A stretch of DNA of 40,024 bases from Candidatus Hydrogenedentota bacterium (GTDB taxonomy: Bacteria > Hydrogenedentota > Hydrogenedentia > Hydrogenedentales > CAITNO01). The notes beneath the pieces are model-generated. The model made no database searches and was not told where the DNA came from. It saw only the letters and a list, made by a program, of their open reading frames with translations. The position numbers and the translations under genes are program-made. This document shows, one piece after another, positions 33,350-40,024 of this stretch. The DNA lies in contig JAAYBJ010000082.1 in assembly GCA_012730105.1 (NCBI GenBank), positions 1-40,024 on the forward strand, in the 5' to 3' direction. Every line of letters begins with the position of its first letter. The first letter of the stretch is position 1.

Positions 33350-34029
33350 AAGTTCAAGTACTGATTCCCGCTGCCGGCATGGGACGGCGTTTGGGCGCTG
33401 ACAAACCCAAGGCGCTTGTGTCGCTGGCCGGTCGTCCGCTTATTCAGATCACGCTTGATCGGATGGGTGCCCTGGCGGGGGAAGCAAGGGCCATCGTCGT
33501 GTATCCCGAGGGTTTTAAAAGGGAATTCATGGATGCCATTCTGCCTGTACAGTCAGAAGTATCCCTGGTGCCCGGAGGCAGCGAGCGGCAGGATTCCGTG
33601 TATGAAGGGCTGAAGGCGCTCGATGATGACACAGAAATTGTTGTCATACATGATGCCGCACGGCCTTTTGTGCCCCTTAAGGCGGTCTGTCGGGCTGTAG
33701 AAGAGACAGAACGCTACGGAGCGGCAACACTGGCTATACCGGTCGCGGACACCATGCTTTTGGGAGATGAAGAGGGGTTCCTTGATAGTACCCCCGATCG
33801 TTCCCGGGTATGGGCATGCCAGACGCCGCAGGTATTCAGAACGGAAATCATCAGAAAGGCCTATGCCTTGGACGGAGCGACGCGCAAATCCGTTACGGAC
33901 GATGCCACCCTGGCGCGGCTTGCGGGGTTTCCGGTAAAACTTGTGATGGGGGATGCCATGAACCTTAAAATAACCACTCCGGACGATGTGGCGTATGTCG
34001 AATATCTGTCAAGGCATGGAATGCTATGA
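33346..34029 (+). CDS. ispD: 2-C-methyl-D-erythritol 4-phosphate cytidylyltransferase
   Basis: 227 residues. PAAGMGRRLGADKPKAL is the CTP-binding loop, and VIHDAARPFVP, PVADTM, QTPQVF and DDATLARLAG follow as in IspD. It joins CTP and methylerythritol phosphate in the third step of the MEP isoprenoid pathway. The length fits the family (about 230). It overlaps the PIN-TRAM gene and ispF by 4 bp each, so all three are probably translated together. Confidence 0.95.
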   Translation: MKVQVLIPAAGMGRRLGADKPKALVSLAGRPLIQITLDRMGALAGEARAIVVYPEGFKREFMDAILPVQSEVSLVPGGSERQDSVYEGLKALDDDTEIVVIHDAARPFVPLKAVCRAVEETERYGAATLAIPVADTMLLGDEEGFLDSTPDRSRVWACQTPQVFRTEIIRKAYALDGATRKSVTDDATLARLAGFPVKLVMGDAMNLKITTPDDVAYVEYLSRHGML

Positions 34030-34508
34030 TTCGCGTTGGCATCGGTTATGATATTCACCGCCTGGCCCAAGGGAAACCGCTTGTCCTGGGCGGGGTAGCG
34101 ATTCCCTATGAACTGGGCTTTGTGGCGCATTCGGATGGCGACGTACTGTGTCATGCGATTGCCGATGCCCTGCTCGGAGCGGCCGGTTTGCCCAATATCG
34201 GGGTCCTGTTCCCGGATACGGATCCGGCCTTCAAGGACGCCGATAGTCTCAAATTACTGTCCAAGGTGGTGGACGTTCTCAAGGAAAAGCGGAGTATCCC
34301 GGTACAATTGGACGCTAACATCATTGCCCAGCGTCCAAAAATCCAGCCCTATATCCAGGCGATGCGGACGAAAATCGCACAATGTCTGCATATTCCCGTG
34401 GAATCCGTTTCGGTGAAGCCGCGAACCAACGAGGAGGTGGGACCGGAGGGGCGCGGGGAGGCGATTTCCGCGCAGGTGGTGCTCTTAATCACAACAGAGG
34501 GGCCTTAG
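34026..34508 (+). CDS. ispF: 2-C-methyl-D-erythritol 2,4-cyclodiphosphate synthase
   Basis: 160 residues. GIGYDIHRLAQGKPLVLGG contains the metal-binding Asp and His, then HSDGDVLCHAIADALLGAAGLPNIGVLFPD carries the second His and cap residues, and the tail has NEEVGPEGRGEAISAQ. It closes the cyclic diphosphate in the fifth MEP-pathway step. The length is normal. Directly downstream of ispD with 4-bp overlap, the usual arrangement of these partner enzymes. Confidence 0.95.
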   Translation: MIRVGIGYDIHRLAQGKPLVLGGVAIPYELGFVAHSDGDVLCHAIADALLGAAGLPNIGVLFPDTDPAFKDADSLKLLSKVVDVLKEKRSIPVQLDANIIAQRPKIQPYIQAMRTKIAQCLHIPVESVSVKPRTNEEVGPEGRGEAISAQVVLLITTEGP

Positions 34509-34513
34509 GAGAG

Positions 34514-35449
34514 ATGGACAGGGAGCGTATACCCGTCTGCCTGGTGGTGGGTTTTCTGGGCAGCGGCAAAACGACTTTCCTGAAGCAAATTATCAGGAAG
34601 TACGCGGGGAAGCGCCTGGCGTTCATCATCAACGAATGGTCGTCTCTTGATGTGGACGGGGCGATGATACATCGTGAACACGACAAGGTGGTGTGTCTGG
34701 CGGGAGGGAGCGTGTTCTGCAAGTGTCTGTCCGGCCAGTTCATTCAAACGCTGAAGGATCTTCCCCGGGCGCTGCACATTCCGTCCTGTGAGGGGGTGGT
34801 AGTTGAGGCCAGCGGAATTGCCGATCCCGGTGTGGCGGGGAAGATGTTGCGGGAAAGCGGCTTGGATGCCCTGTATTATCTTTCTGATATCGTGGCGGTG
34901 GTTGACCCCGGAAACATAGCCGTCCTGCTTGAAAAACTTCCCAATATAAAAGCGCAGTTAACTGCCGCCGACAAAATTATCCTCAACAAGGTGGATGTTT
35001 ATAGCGGGGAGGAAGTAAGTACTGCTGAACGGACTGTACGGTCGCTGAACGAACATGCCGCGCTATGCAGGGCGGTGCAATGCGATGCCGACATTAGCTT
35101 GTTCGGCAAGAAATCACAAGACGGGTTTTCTGGCAACTATGCGCTTTGTGCTGATCCGAATTTCTGTTCCGTGTGTGCGGAGGTGAAGGACAGTATCGAC
35201 CTGGACCGCTTGCAAAACGCCTTGAACGCTTACCAGGAGGTGTTGTTTCGGGGCAAGGGATTCGTCAGAGGTCCGGACGGACCCGTTTATCTGGATTGGA
35301 CGCCGTCGACGGTGTCCAGGTTCGATCTCCCGGATTATGAGGGGAAACTTGGTTTTGTTTTGATTGGCGCGGGGGACAAGTTGGCCGTGCTCAGGACGAT
35401 CGCCGCCCGAATAGAATCCGGCGCCTTTGGCGTGCCGCAGGATTCCTAA
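34514..35449 (+). CDS. CobW/COG0523-like GTPase (putative metal chaperone)
   Basis: 311 residues from ATG 34514, with AGGAG just upstream. GFLGSGKTTFL is the Walker A loop, VEASGIADPG a switch segment and ILNKVDVYS the guanine-specificity motif. COG0523 proteins normally carry a GGCxCC-type CxCC metal motif; here the equivalent GGSVFCKC has only Cys-Lys-Cys, so metal binding may be altered. A second pair, CADPNFCSVCAEVKDS, could add ligands. It follows ispF by 5 bp. Its link to the pathway upstream is not obvious. Later residues resemble the C-terminal CobW domain only loosely. Confidence 0.78.
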   Translation: MDRERIPVCLVVGFLGSGKTTFLKQIIRKYAGKRLAFIINEWSSLDVDGAMIHREHDKVVCLAGGSVFCKCLSGQFIQTLKDLPRALHIPSCEGVVVEASGIADPGVAGKMLRESGLDALYYLSDIVAVVDPGNIAVLLEKLPNIKAQLTAADKIILNKVDVYSGEEVSTAERTVRSLNEHAALCRAVQCDADISLFGKKSQDGFSGNYALCADPNFCSVCAEVKDSIDLDRLQNALNAYQEVLFRGKGFVRGPDGPVYLDWTPSTVSRFDLPDYEGKLGFVLIGAGDKLAVLRTIAARIESGAFGVPQDS

Positions 35450-35462
35450 AAGCAAGGTCGCT

Positions 35463-36830
35463 TCAGACTAATCCCACGCTTATCGCAATGCGGGCGAAGC
35501 CCAGTACAAGAAAGAAGCCGCACATATCCGTCAGTGTCGTCAGCATGGGAGGGGCGCCAAGGGCGGGATCGATTTTCAGTTTACGCAGCGCAAGGGGAAT
35601 TAATCCTCCAAGCGATACCGCGACCAGGGTATTCAGCGCAAAGGCGCCGCCGACGACCAGTCCCACAACTGTTGCGTCCTTTGAAAAGAAGGACGCTACA
35701 AGGCCGAGTGTCGTTCCCAGGATGGTGCCATTAATGAAGCCGATCTGCACTTCCTTTACCCACACGTGCCAGTAATCCTCCGGTTTTATAATACCCAGCG
35801 TAAGTTCGCGTATGCTCACGGCCACGGCCTGGTTGCCGCTGCAGCCGCTCATATTACAGACAATGGGCATAAAAAATACAAGAATAAACAGGCGGTTGAT
35901 GGTTTCCTGGTGACCCAGCACGACACTGGCCGCCAGCATACTGAGCAACATGTTTAGAAACAGCCAGGAAAGCCGCCGGGAACTGCGTTCAAAGAGGGGC
36001 ATGTTACGGAATTCCTCGCCGAATACGATACCGCCGAAACGAAGCAGTGTTCTGCCTTGCTGTTCTCCCCAGGCCTCAACGACATCCGCCTGGCGCACCA
36101 CGCCCTGAAGCACGCCGGATTCATCAACGACCGGCAGCCCCCAGAACGGATACCGTTCAAAAATATCGTCCAGTTCCTCCAGGGTCGTATTGGTAAACAC
36201 GAATATCGGATTCGCGATCATAATCGATTTGATGGGAGTGTTCAGGGGCGCGAAGAATAAATCGCGCAGGCGCAGGACACCCAGCAGGGCGTGACGGGAA
36301 GATTCCACATACACATACTGTACACCGGAGTCGGATTGTTGCTCGGAACGTTTGTGAAGATCGCTCTGCACTGTGGCAACCGTGGCATCCTCCGGGTAGG
36401 CAAAGAATTCGGTTACCATGATTCCGCCTGCCGTATCCGGATTATGCTTCAGCAGATCCCGGGCGTCTTTCGCTTCTTCCGGGTCCATTTGGCGGAGAAT
36501 CGCCTCGGCGTCATCTTCATCCAGTTCGGCCAGAATATCCGCGCGGCGGTCGCTTTCCATCTCTTCGATGATGCTGGCCGCTTCATCTATCGGCAGATCC
36601 TCAATAATGTCAGCGCCTTGGGCGTCGGCCATTTCCTCGATAATATCCGCGGCGTCTTCGGGTTCCAGCAGCAGAAGCACCCGGTTGCACTCTTCTTCGC
36701 CTAAACGGGAAAAGGCGCGTGCCGTGTCGCCGGGAGGAAGGTTGTCTAAATAATCAACGAGTTCTTGCGCATTTTTGTTCGCAATGAATTCACGGATAAT
36801 TTCCCATGGCTGCAATTGCGTATCGGGCAT
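35463..36830 (-). CDS. mgtE: Magnesium transporter MgtE
   Basis: 455 residues from ATG 36830, with GGAG 9 bp upstream. The N-terminal acidic MgtE_N superhelical domain (ADIIEEMADAQGADIIEDLPIDEAASIIEEME) and a CBS pair (for example GVLRLRDLFFAPLNTPIK and FWGLPVVDESGVLQGVVRQADVV) sense Mg2+ in the cytoplasm. Five membrane helices follow, with CGNQA-type NMSGCSGNQAVAVSIREL and the final LGFARIAISVGLV. The length matches the family. It converges on the CobW-like gene 13 bp away and lies downstream of glpK. Confidence 0.94.
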   Translation of the reverse strand: MPDTQLQPWEIIREFIANKNAQELVDYLDNLPPGDTARAFSRLGEEECNRVLLLLEPEDAADIIEEMADAQGADIIEDLPIDEAASIIEEMESDRRADILAELDEDDAEAILRQMDPEEAKDARDLLKHNPDTAGGIMVTEFFAYPEDATVATVQSDLHKRSEQQSDSGVQYVYVESSRHALLGVLRLRDLFFAPLNTPIKSIMIANPIFVFTNTTLEELDDIFERYPFWGLPVVDESGVLQGVVRQADVVEAWGEQQGRTLLRFGGIVFGEEFRNMPLFERSSRRLSWLFLNMLLSMLAASVVLGHQETINRLFILVFFMPIVCNMSGCSGNQAVAVSIRELTLGIIKPEDYWHVWVKEVQIGFINGTILGTTLGLVASFFSKDATVVGLVVGGAFALNTLVAVSLGGLIPLALRKLKIDPALGAPPMLTTLTDMCGFFLVLGFARIAISVGLV

Positions 36831-36896
36831 GGTTAGTATCTCCGTAGGAAAGTGGGTGTGCGGTAAAGAAAAATGAAGTGGAAAAGGGCGGCGTTC

Positions 36897-36920
36897 GGGA
36901 GGCCTTAGGAAAAGCCTCCC
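36897..36920 (-). terminator. Hairpin after glpK
   Basis: GGGAGGC (36897) and GCCTCCC (to 36920) can form a 7-bp stem across the glpK stop codon. On the minus strand a short T-run follows only after eleven bases, so this is a weak terminator or just a stable 3' hairpin. Confidence 0.35.
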
Positions 36921-38392
36921 CGGCATCTCTGAAGCGCGTCCTTCCATCCCGCAAGCAAGGTGGTGCGCGTTGCCGTGTCTATAACGGGCGTAAAGCGGCG
37001 GTCTTCGTGCCACTGGGTCTGAATGGAGCCGAGATTATCCCAGAAGCCCACAGCCAATCCGGCCAGGTAAGCGGCCCCCAGTGCGGTCGTTTCCAACAAT
37101 TTCGGACGGGTAATGCCGATGTTCAGAATGTCGGCCTGAAACTGCATCAGCAGGTCGTTGCCGGAAGCGCCCCCGTCCACGCGCAGTTCCTTGATGTCAA
37201 AACCGGCGTCGGCGGCCATGGCGTTCACCACGTCCGCAACCTGGTAGGCAATGCCTTCCAGGGCTGCCCTGGCAATATGGGCGGATGTCGTTCCCCGCGT
37301 CAATCCTGTGATGAGGCCGCGGGCGTGGGGGTCCCAGTGGGGGGCGCCGAGTCCCGCGAAAGCGGGCACCAGGTAAACCCCGCCAGTGTCGGGGACCTGT
37401 GACGCCAAGGGCTCCATTTCGGCGGAGGAGCGGATAAGGCCGAGTCCGTCACGCAGCCATTGAACCACCGCGCCGGCGATAAATACACTGCCTTCAAGGG
37501 CATAGGTTAGTTTGCCGTCCAGCATCCAGGCAACCGTGGTAAGCAGGTTATTGGCCGATGGTATGAGTTGTTCGCCCGTATTCAATAGCATGAAACAGCC
37601 CGTGCCATAGGTATTTTTGACCATGCCGGGCTCCACGCACATCTGGCCGAAAAGCGCCGATTGTTGGTCGCCGGCGATGCCTCCGATGGGCACGGGAGAG
37701 GAAAAGAGATCCCGGGAAGTCTCCCCGTAACGTTCGCTGGAGGATTTCACCTCGGGAAGCAGACTTCTGGGAATCTCAAGAAGGTTAAGCAGTTCTTTAT
37801 CCCAGTCTCCGGATCGCAAATTAAACAACAATGTCCGGGATGCGTTGCTGGCGTCCGTCACATGGAGGCCGCCGCCCGTCAGTTTCCAGACCAGCCAGGA
37901 GTCAATGGTGCCGAAGGCGAGCAAGTCCTTGTCCGCTTTTTCCCGCGCGCCCGGCACATGATCAAGAATCCACTTTATCTTTGTTCCCGAGAAGTAAGGA
38001 TCAAGGAGCAGTCCCGTCTTTTCCTGGAACAGCGGTTCATGCCCCGCTTTTTTTAATGCGGCGCACGTATCCGCCGTCCGGCGATCTTGCCACACAATGG
38101 CGTTATAAATGGGTTTGCCGGTGGAGCGGTCCCACACAACCGTTGTTTCCCGCTGGTTGGTAATACCAATGGCGGCTATGTCGCGCGGGGAAGCGTTAAT
38201 CTTGCTCATGGCTTCCACCGCCACGCTGATTTGAGAGGACCAGATTTCTTCCGGGTCGTGTTCCACCCAGCCGGGCTTGGGAAAATGCTGGGCGAATTCT
38301 TTTTGCGCTACCGATACGACTTGGCCATTGTGATTGAAGAGAATGGCCCGGGAACTTGTCGTCCCCTGATCTAACGCAAGTATGTAAGGCAT
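36905..38392 (-). CDS. glpK: Glycerol kinase
   Basis: 495 residues of the FGGY family. [18 protein letters not shown] opens the ATPase fold, [29 protein letters not shown] and [12 protein letters not shown] bind glycerol, and [14 protein letters not shown] and [20 protein letters not shown] are nucleotide-side motifs. It phosphorylates glycerol to glycerol-3-phosphate. ATG 38392 is preceded by GGAGG with 5-bp spacing. No glpF or glpD is in the window. A small membrane-protein ORF precedes it on the same strand. Confidence 0.95.
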   Translation of the reverse strand: MPYILALDQGTTSSRAILFNHNGQVVSVAQKEFAQHFPKPGWVEHDPEEIWSSQISVAVEAMSKINASPRDIAAIGITNQRETTVVWDRSTGKPIYNAIVWQDRRTADTCAALKKAGHEPLFQEKTGLLLDPYFSGTKIKWILDHVPGAREKADKDLLAFGTIDSWLVWKLTGGGLHVTDASNASRTLLFNLRSGDWDKELLNLLEIPRSLLPEVKSSSERYGETSRDLFSSPVPIGGIAGDQQSALFGQMCVEPGMVKNTYGTGCFMLLNTGEQLIPSANNLLTTVAWMLDGKLTYALEGSVFIAGAVVQWLRDGLGLIRSSAEMEPLASQVPDTGGVYLVPAFAGLGAPHWDPHARGLITGLTRGTTSAHIARAALEGIAYQVADVVNAMAADAGFDIKELRVDGGASGNDLLMQFQADILNIGITRPKLLETTALGAAYLAGLAVGFWDNLGSIQTQWHEDRRFTPVIDTATRTTLLAGWKDALQRCRGGFS

Positions 38393-38411
38393 TAGCACCT
38401 CCCAACAGCGA

Positions 38412-38606
38412 CTAACAGGCAGAAATGCCGACGTGGCGCCAAAATATGCGGGAATGTAAGGATACCACGTAAGCGGGGCGGTAGCCAATTTTTTCCCCGG
38501 GATCGTCGGATAAAATAGGTGGTATTGGAGGAATAGCGATAATCAAAAAGCCGCGTGCAACACGAATCATGCAGGCAATCAAGCGGATTGTTGCGCCCAG
38601 GTACAT
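38412..38606 (-). CDS. Small predicted membrane protein upstream of glpK
   Basis: A 64-codon ORF beginning [19 protein letters not shown] with an excellent GGAGGT site 6 bp before the ATG. Residues 5-34 form one hydrophobic segment ([20 protein letters not shown]), then a polar, basic C-terminus. No family was recognised. It ends 19 bp before the glpK start, so the two could share a transcript. The site and the membrane segment argue for a real gene, but length and lack of homology keep this tentative. Confidence 0.4.
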   Translation of the reverse strand: MYLGATIRLIACMIRVARGFLIIAIPPIPPILSDDPGEKIGYRPAYVVSLHSRIFWRHVGISAC

Positions 38607-38740
38607 TGTCACACCTCCAGAACCAACGGGGCGTTCCGGTTTTTCGCGGTGAAGAAATGGTTTGTGTCGAAGGGTTCAATATGACCGCGAAAAGACCGGA
38701 ACCTATCTTCTGAATCTGTGAGAGAGGGCAAAAAAACTTC

Positions 38741-38769
38741 TTGACATTTCAGATGGAATAGTGTATTAC
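38741..38769 (+). promoter_or_regulatory. Strong sigma70-type promoter
   Basis: TTGACA at 38741-38746 and TATTAC at 38764-38769 are 17 bp apart. The -35 box is perfect and the -10 box matches five of six. It points toward the secreted protein starting near 38854-38892, leaving a leader of about 80-115 bp. Confidence 0.7.
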
Positions 38770-38853
38770 AGATATGTCATGGACAGTAGCGGTTTCAGGT
38801 TTACAGTGCTTAGACTAGACATCTTGCACGTGAAATGACAGGGAGGTAGGTTC

Positions 38854-38895
38854 ATGCGCGTAGTATTCTCGGATAGGTATAGGGGGGGGCAATGA
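38854..38895 (+). CDS. 13-codon ORF coupled to, or true start of, the downstream gene
   Basis: ATG 38854 has a strong GGGAGGT site and encodes MRVVFSDRYRGGQ, with TGA at 38893-38895 overlapping the ATG of the next frame (ATGA). It runs through an 8-G homopolymer at 38882-38889. One added G would fuse it in frame to the downstream protein. It is therefore either a coupling leader peptide, a switchable start, or an artefact of a homopolymer error. Confidence 0.4.
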   Translation: MRVVFSDRYRGGQ

Positions 38896-40024
38896 CTCGG
38901 TACAGTATTGTTCTGGCGCTCCTTATTTTACTGGTAGCCTTAGGCGTTTTGGTTCGCCTTGAAAAAACAAGTGCCGTGGCCATGGCCGCCGATAGTCCGC
39001 CGGTTCTGCTTGTTCTCAAACAGCCCGATACCTCAGATTCACACCCAAGCGCAAGCCAAGTCCTCTATGCCCCGGAAGCTGCCACGGCCAAAGCCTTTGG
39101 GGAAGGGCCAACGGTATTGGAGGACACCGCACCCATACCCTCCTTCCCGCAATCAAAAGTGCTGCTTGCTTCGTTGCCTATGACGCCCTTTGTGCTGGAT
39201 CCCCTGTTGGTAGCCGTTCTTTCCCGGGACGTGGCGGAGGATACGACGGAGGAGGAACCGTCCCCCGATGTGGCTGCCATCACCAAAACTTATATGGAGG
39301 AAAAGATCGAGGCCTTGATGGAACTCTCGGGCAGGTATGAAGTGGCCCCGGAAATCCTGCAACGCGAAGAGGAACAGGAAGGCGTGGAAGCGCTGGTCAT
39401 TGACACCGAAACGGGAGCGTTCAAGAATCCCCCCGTCGAGTTGTTTCCGGGCGTGCGTATCGTCAGCCTTGCGCCCCTGGAAAAGCAACCCCTCCTCGAG
39501 AGCGAGATCAAGAGAAGTCACGGCATTCTCAAAAGTGGAGAAGGGGAAGGCGAGGCGGAAGGGGAAGGAGAGCCGGATCCGTTCGCCACGCTGGACCTAC
39601 AGTCGGATTTTATCGCGTTCCTGTCGAGTTTTTTCGAAGACTATAGCTCGGGAATGGAGGATACCTTTGATTTCAATGCCTTCACCGTAGAGACCATTGA
39701 TGACGTGGAAGAGATCCTGCCCGCGCCCAACGGCATCCCCGATCTGGCCGAACTGCTGGTACTGGAAACCTTTCTGAAAACGCCCACCCTCGATTTTTCC
39801 TCGACCGGCGGCCCTTCCCACCAGAGCGCGGTGAATCGCTGGCAGTATTTTGAGACGCTGTACGGACCGGTCAGCGACCCGTCCCTCGCGCCGGTTTATC
39901 GGGTGGGCCTGGCCTACAGTTGCCTGGACGACTTCATGTCCATCTATATCGGTGCGGCACTGCTGTCTATCACCACCGAGGCGGAGGTGGACTTTGCCAA
40001 CCTTATCGATGCCATGGAGACTAC
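38892..40024 (+). CDS. Membrane-anchored or secreted protein of unknown function (partial)
   Basis: The frame is open from ATG 38892 to the window edge, 377 codons without a stop. Residues 4-22 form a signal or anchor helix (YSIVLALLILLVALGVLV). An acidic, proline-containing stretch follows, then around residue 220 a GEGEGEAEGEGEP low-complexity linker that probably separates domains. The visible C-terminal part (PTLDFSSTGGPSHQSAVNRW, then YRVGLAYSCLDDFMSIYIGAA) is not recognised. GGGGGGGG before the ATG could serve as a poor ribosome site, but the better one lies at the 38854 start. Confidence 0.75.
   Translation, partial: MTRYSIVLALLILLVALGVLVRLEKTSAVAMAADSPPVLLVLKQPDTSDSHPSASQVLYAPEAATAKAFGEGPTVLEDTAPIPSFPQSKVLLASLPMTPFVLDPLLVAVLSRDVAEDTTEEEPSPDVAAITKTYMEEKIEALMELSGRYEVAPEILQREEEQEGVEALVIDTETGAFKNPPVELFPGVRIVSLAPLEKQPLLESEIKRSHGILKSGEGEGEAEGEGEPDPFATLDLQSDFIAFLSSFFEDYSSGMEDTFDFNAFTVETIDDVEEILPAPNGIPDLAELLVLETFLKTPTLDFSSTGGPSHQSAVNRWQYFETLYGPVSDPSLAPVYRVGLAYSCLDDFMSIYIGAALLSITTEAEVDFANLIDAMET

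Overview
This looks like a chromosomal contig from an uncultured Gram-negative-type bacterium. It has lipoproteins, an anchored PBP5-type carboxypeptidase, TrkAH potassium uptake, GlpK and the MEP isoprenoid pathway. The partial protein at the right edge carries an acidic Gly/Glu linker of a kind common in Hydrogenedentota and Lentisphaerae, and the transposase at 13.7 kb belongs to a family common in Planctomycetes-like genomes. The phylum is therefore an inference with low certainty.

Positions 1-14.9 kb form an accessory, visibly more AT-rich region framed by insertion-sequence debris. It starts with an array of 23-bp terminal repeats (118-230, IS21-like) that abuts the decayed 3' end of an integrase-type IS (231-522). 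Next comes a minus-strand operon of four genes: radical SAM/SPASM protein, dihydroorotate-dehydrogenase-like Fe-S protein, SPL-type radical SAM protein and a polytopic membrane protein (4718 to 645). A broken IS3 copy follows (4927-5659). Then comes a second minus-strand cassette (12582 to 5671): three proteins of no family I recognise, followed by a 1345-residue protein that joins a probable Lon-type protease fold to a Ski2-like helicase. This cassette is the best candidate in the window for an undescribed system, plausibly anti-phage. An SDR gene and an intact copy of the integrase-type IS (about 13547-14920) close the region next to an initiator tRNA gene (14975-15051, minus) with its own terminator.

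From 15 to 30 kb the content is housekeeping. A YihQ-like GH31 glycosidase overlaps a D-Ala-D-Ala carboxypeptidase gene. A hybrid sensor kinase overlaps rnhA. A divergent pair encodes a lipoprotein and a GT39-like membrane protein. A minus-strand potassium operon runs trkA, trkH, trkH and ends in a DNA methyltransferase gene that overlaps the second trkH.

From 30.2 to 35.4 kb a plus-strand run carries accA, yggU, a purine nucleoside phosphorylase gene, a PIN-TRAM gene, ispD, ispF and a CobW-like gene, with several overlaps typical of translational coupling. It converges on minus-strand mgtE and glpK, the latter preceded by a small predicted membrane-protein ORF. At the right edge a strong sigma70-type promoter drives a secreted or anchored protein that runs off the window. 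Its start region has an 8-G homopolymer and an overlapping 13-codon ORF.
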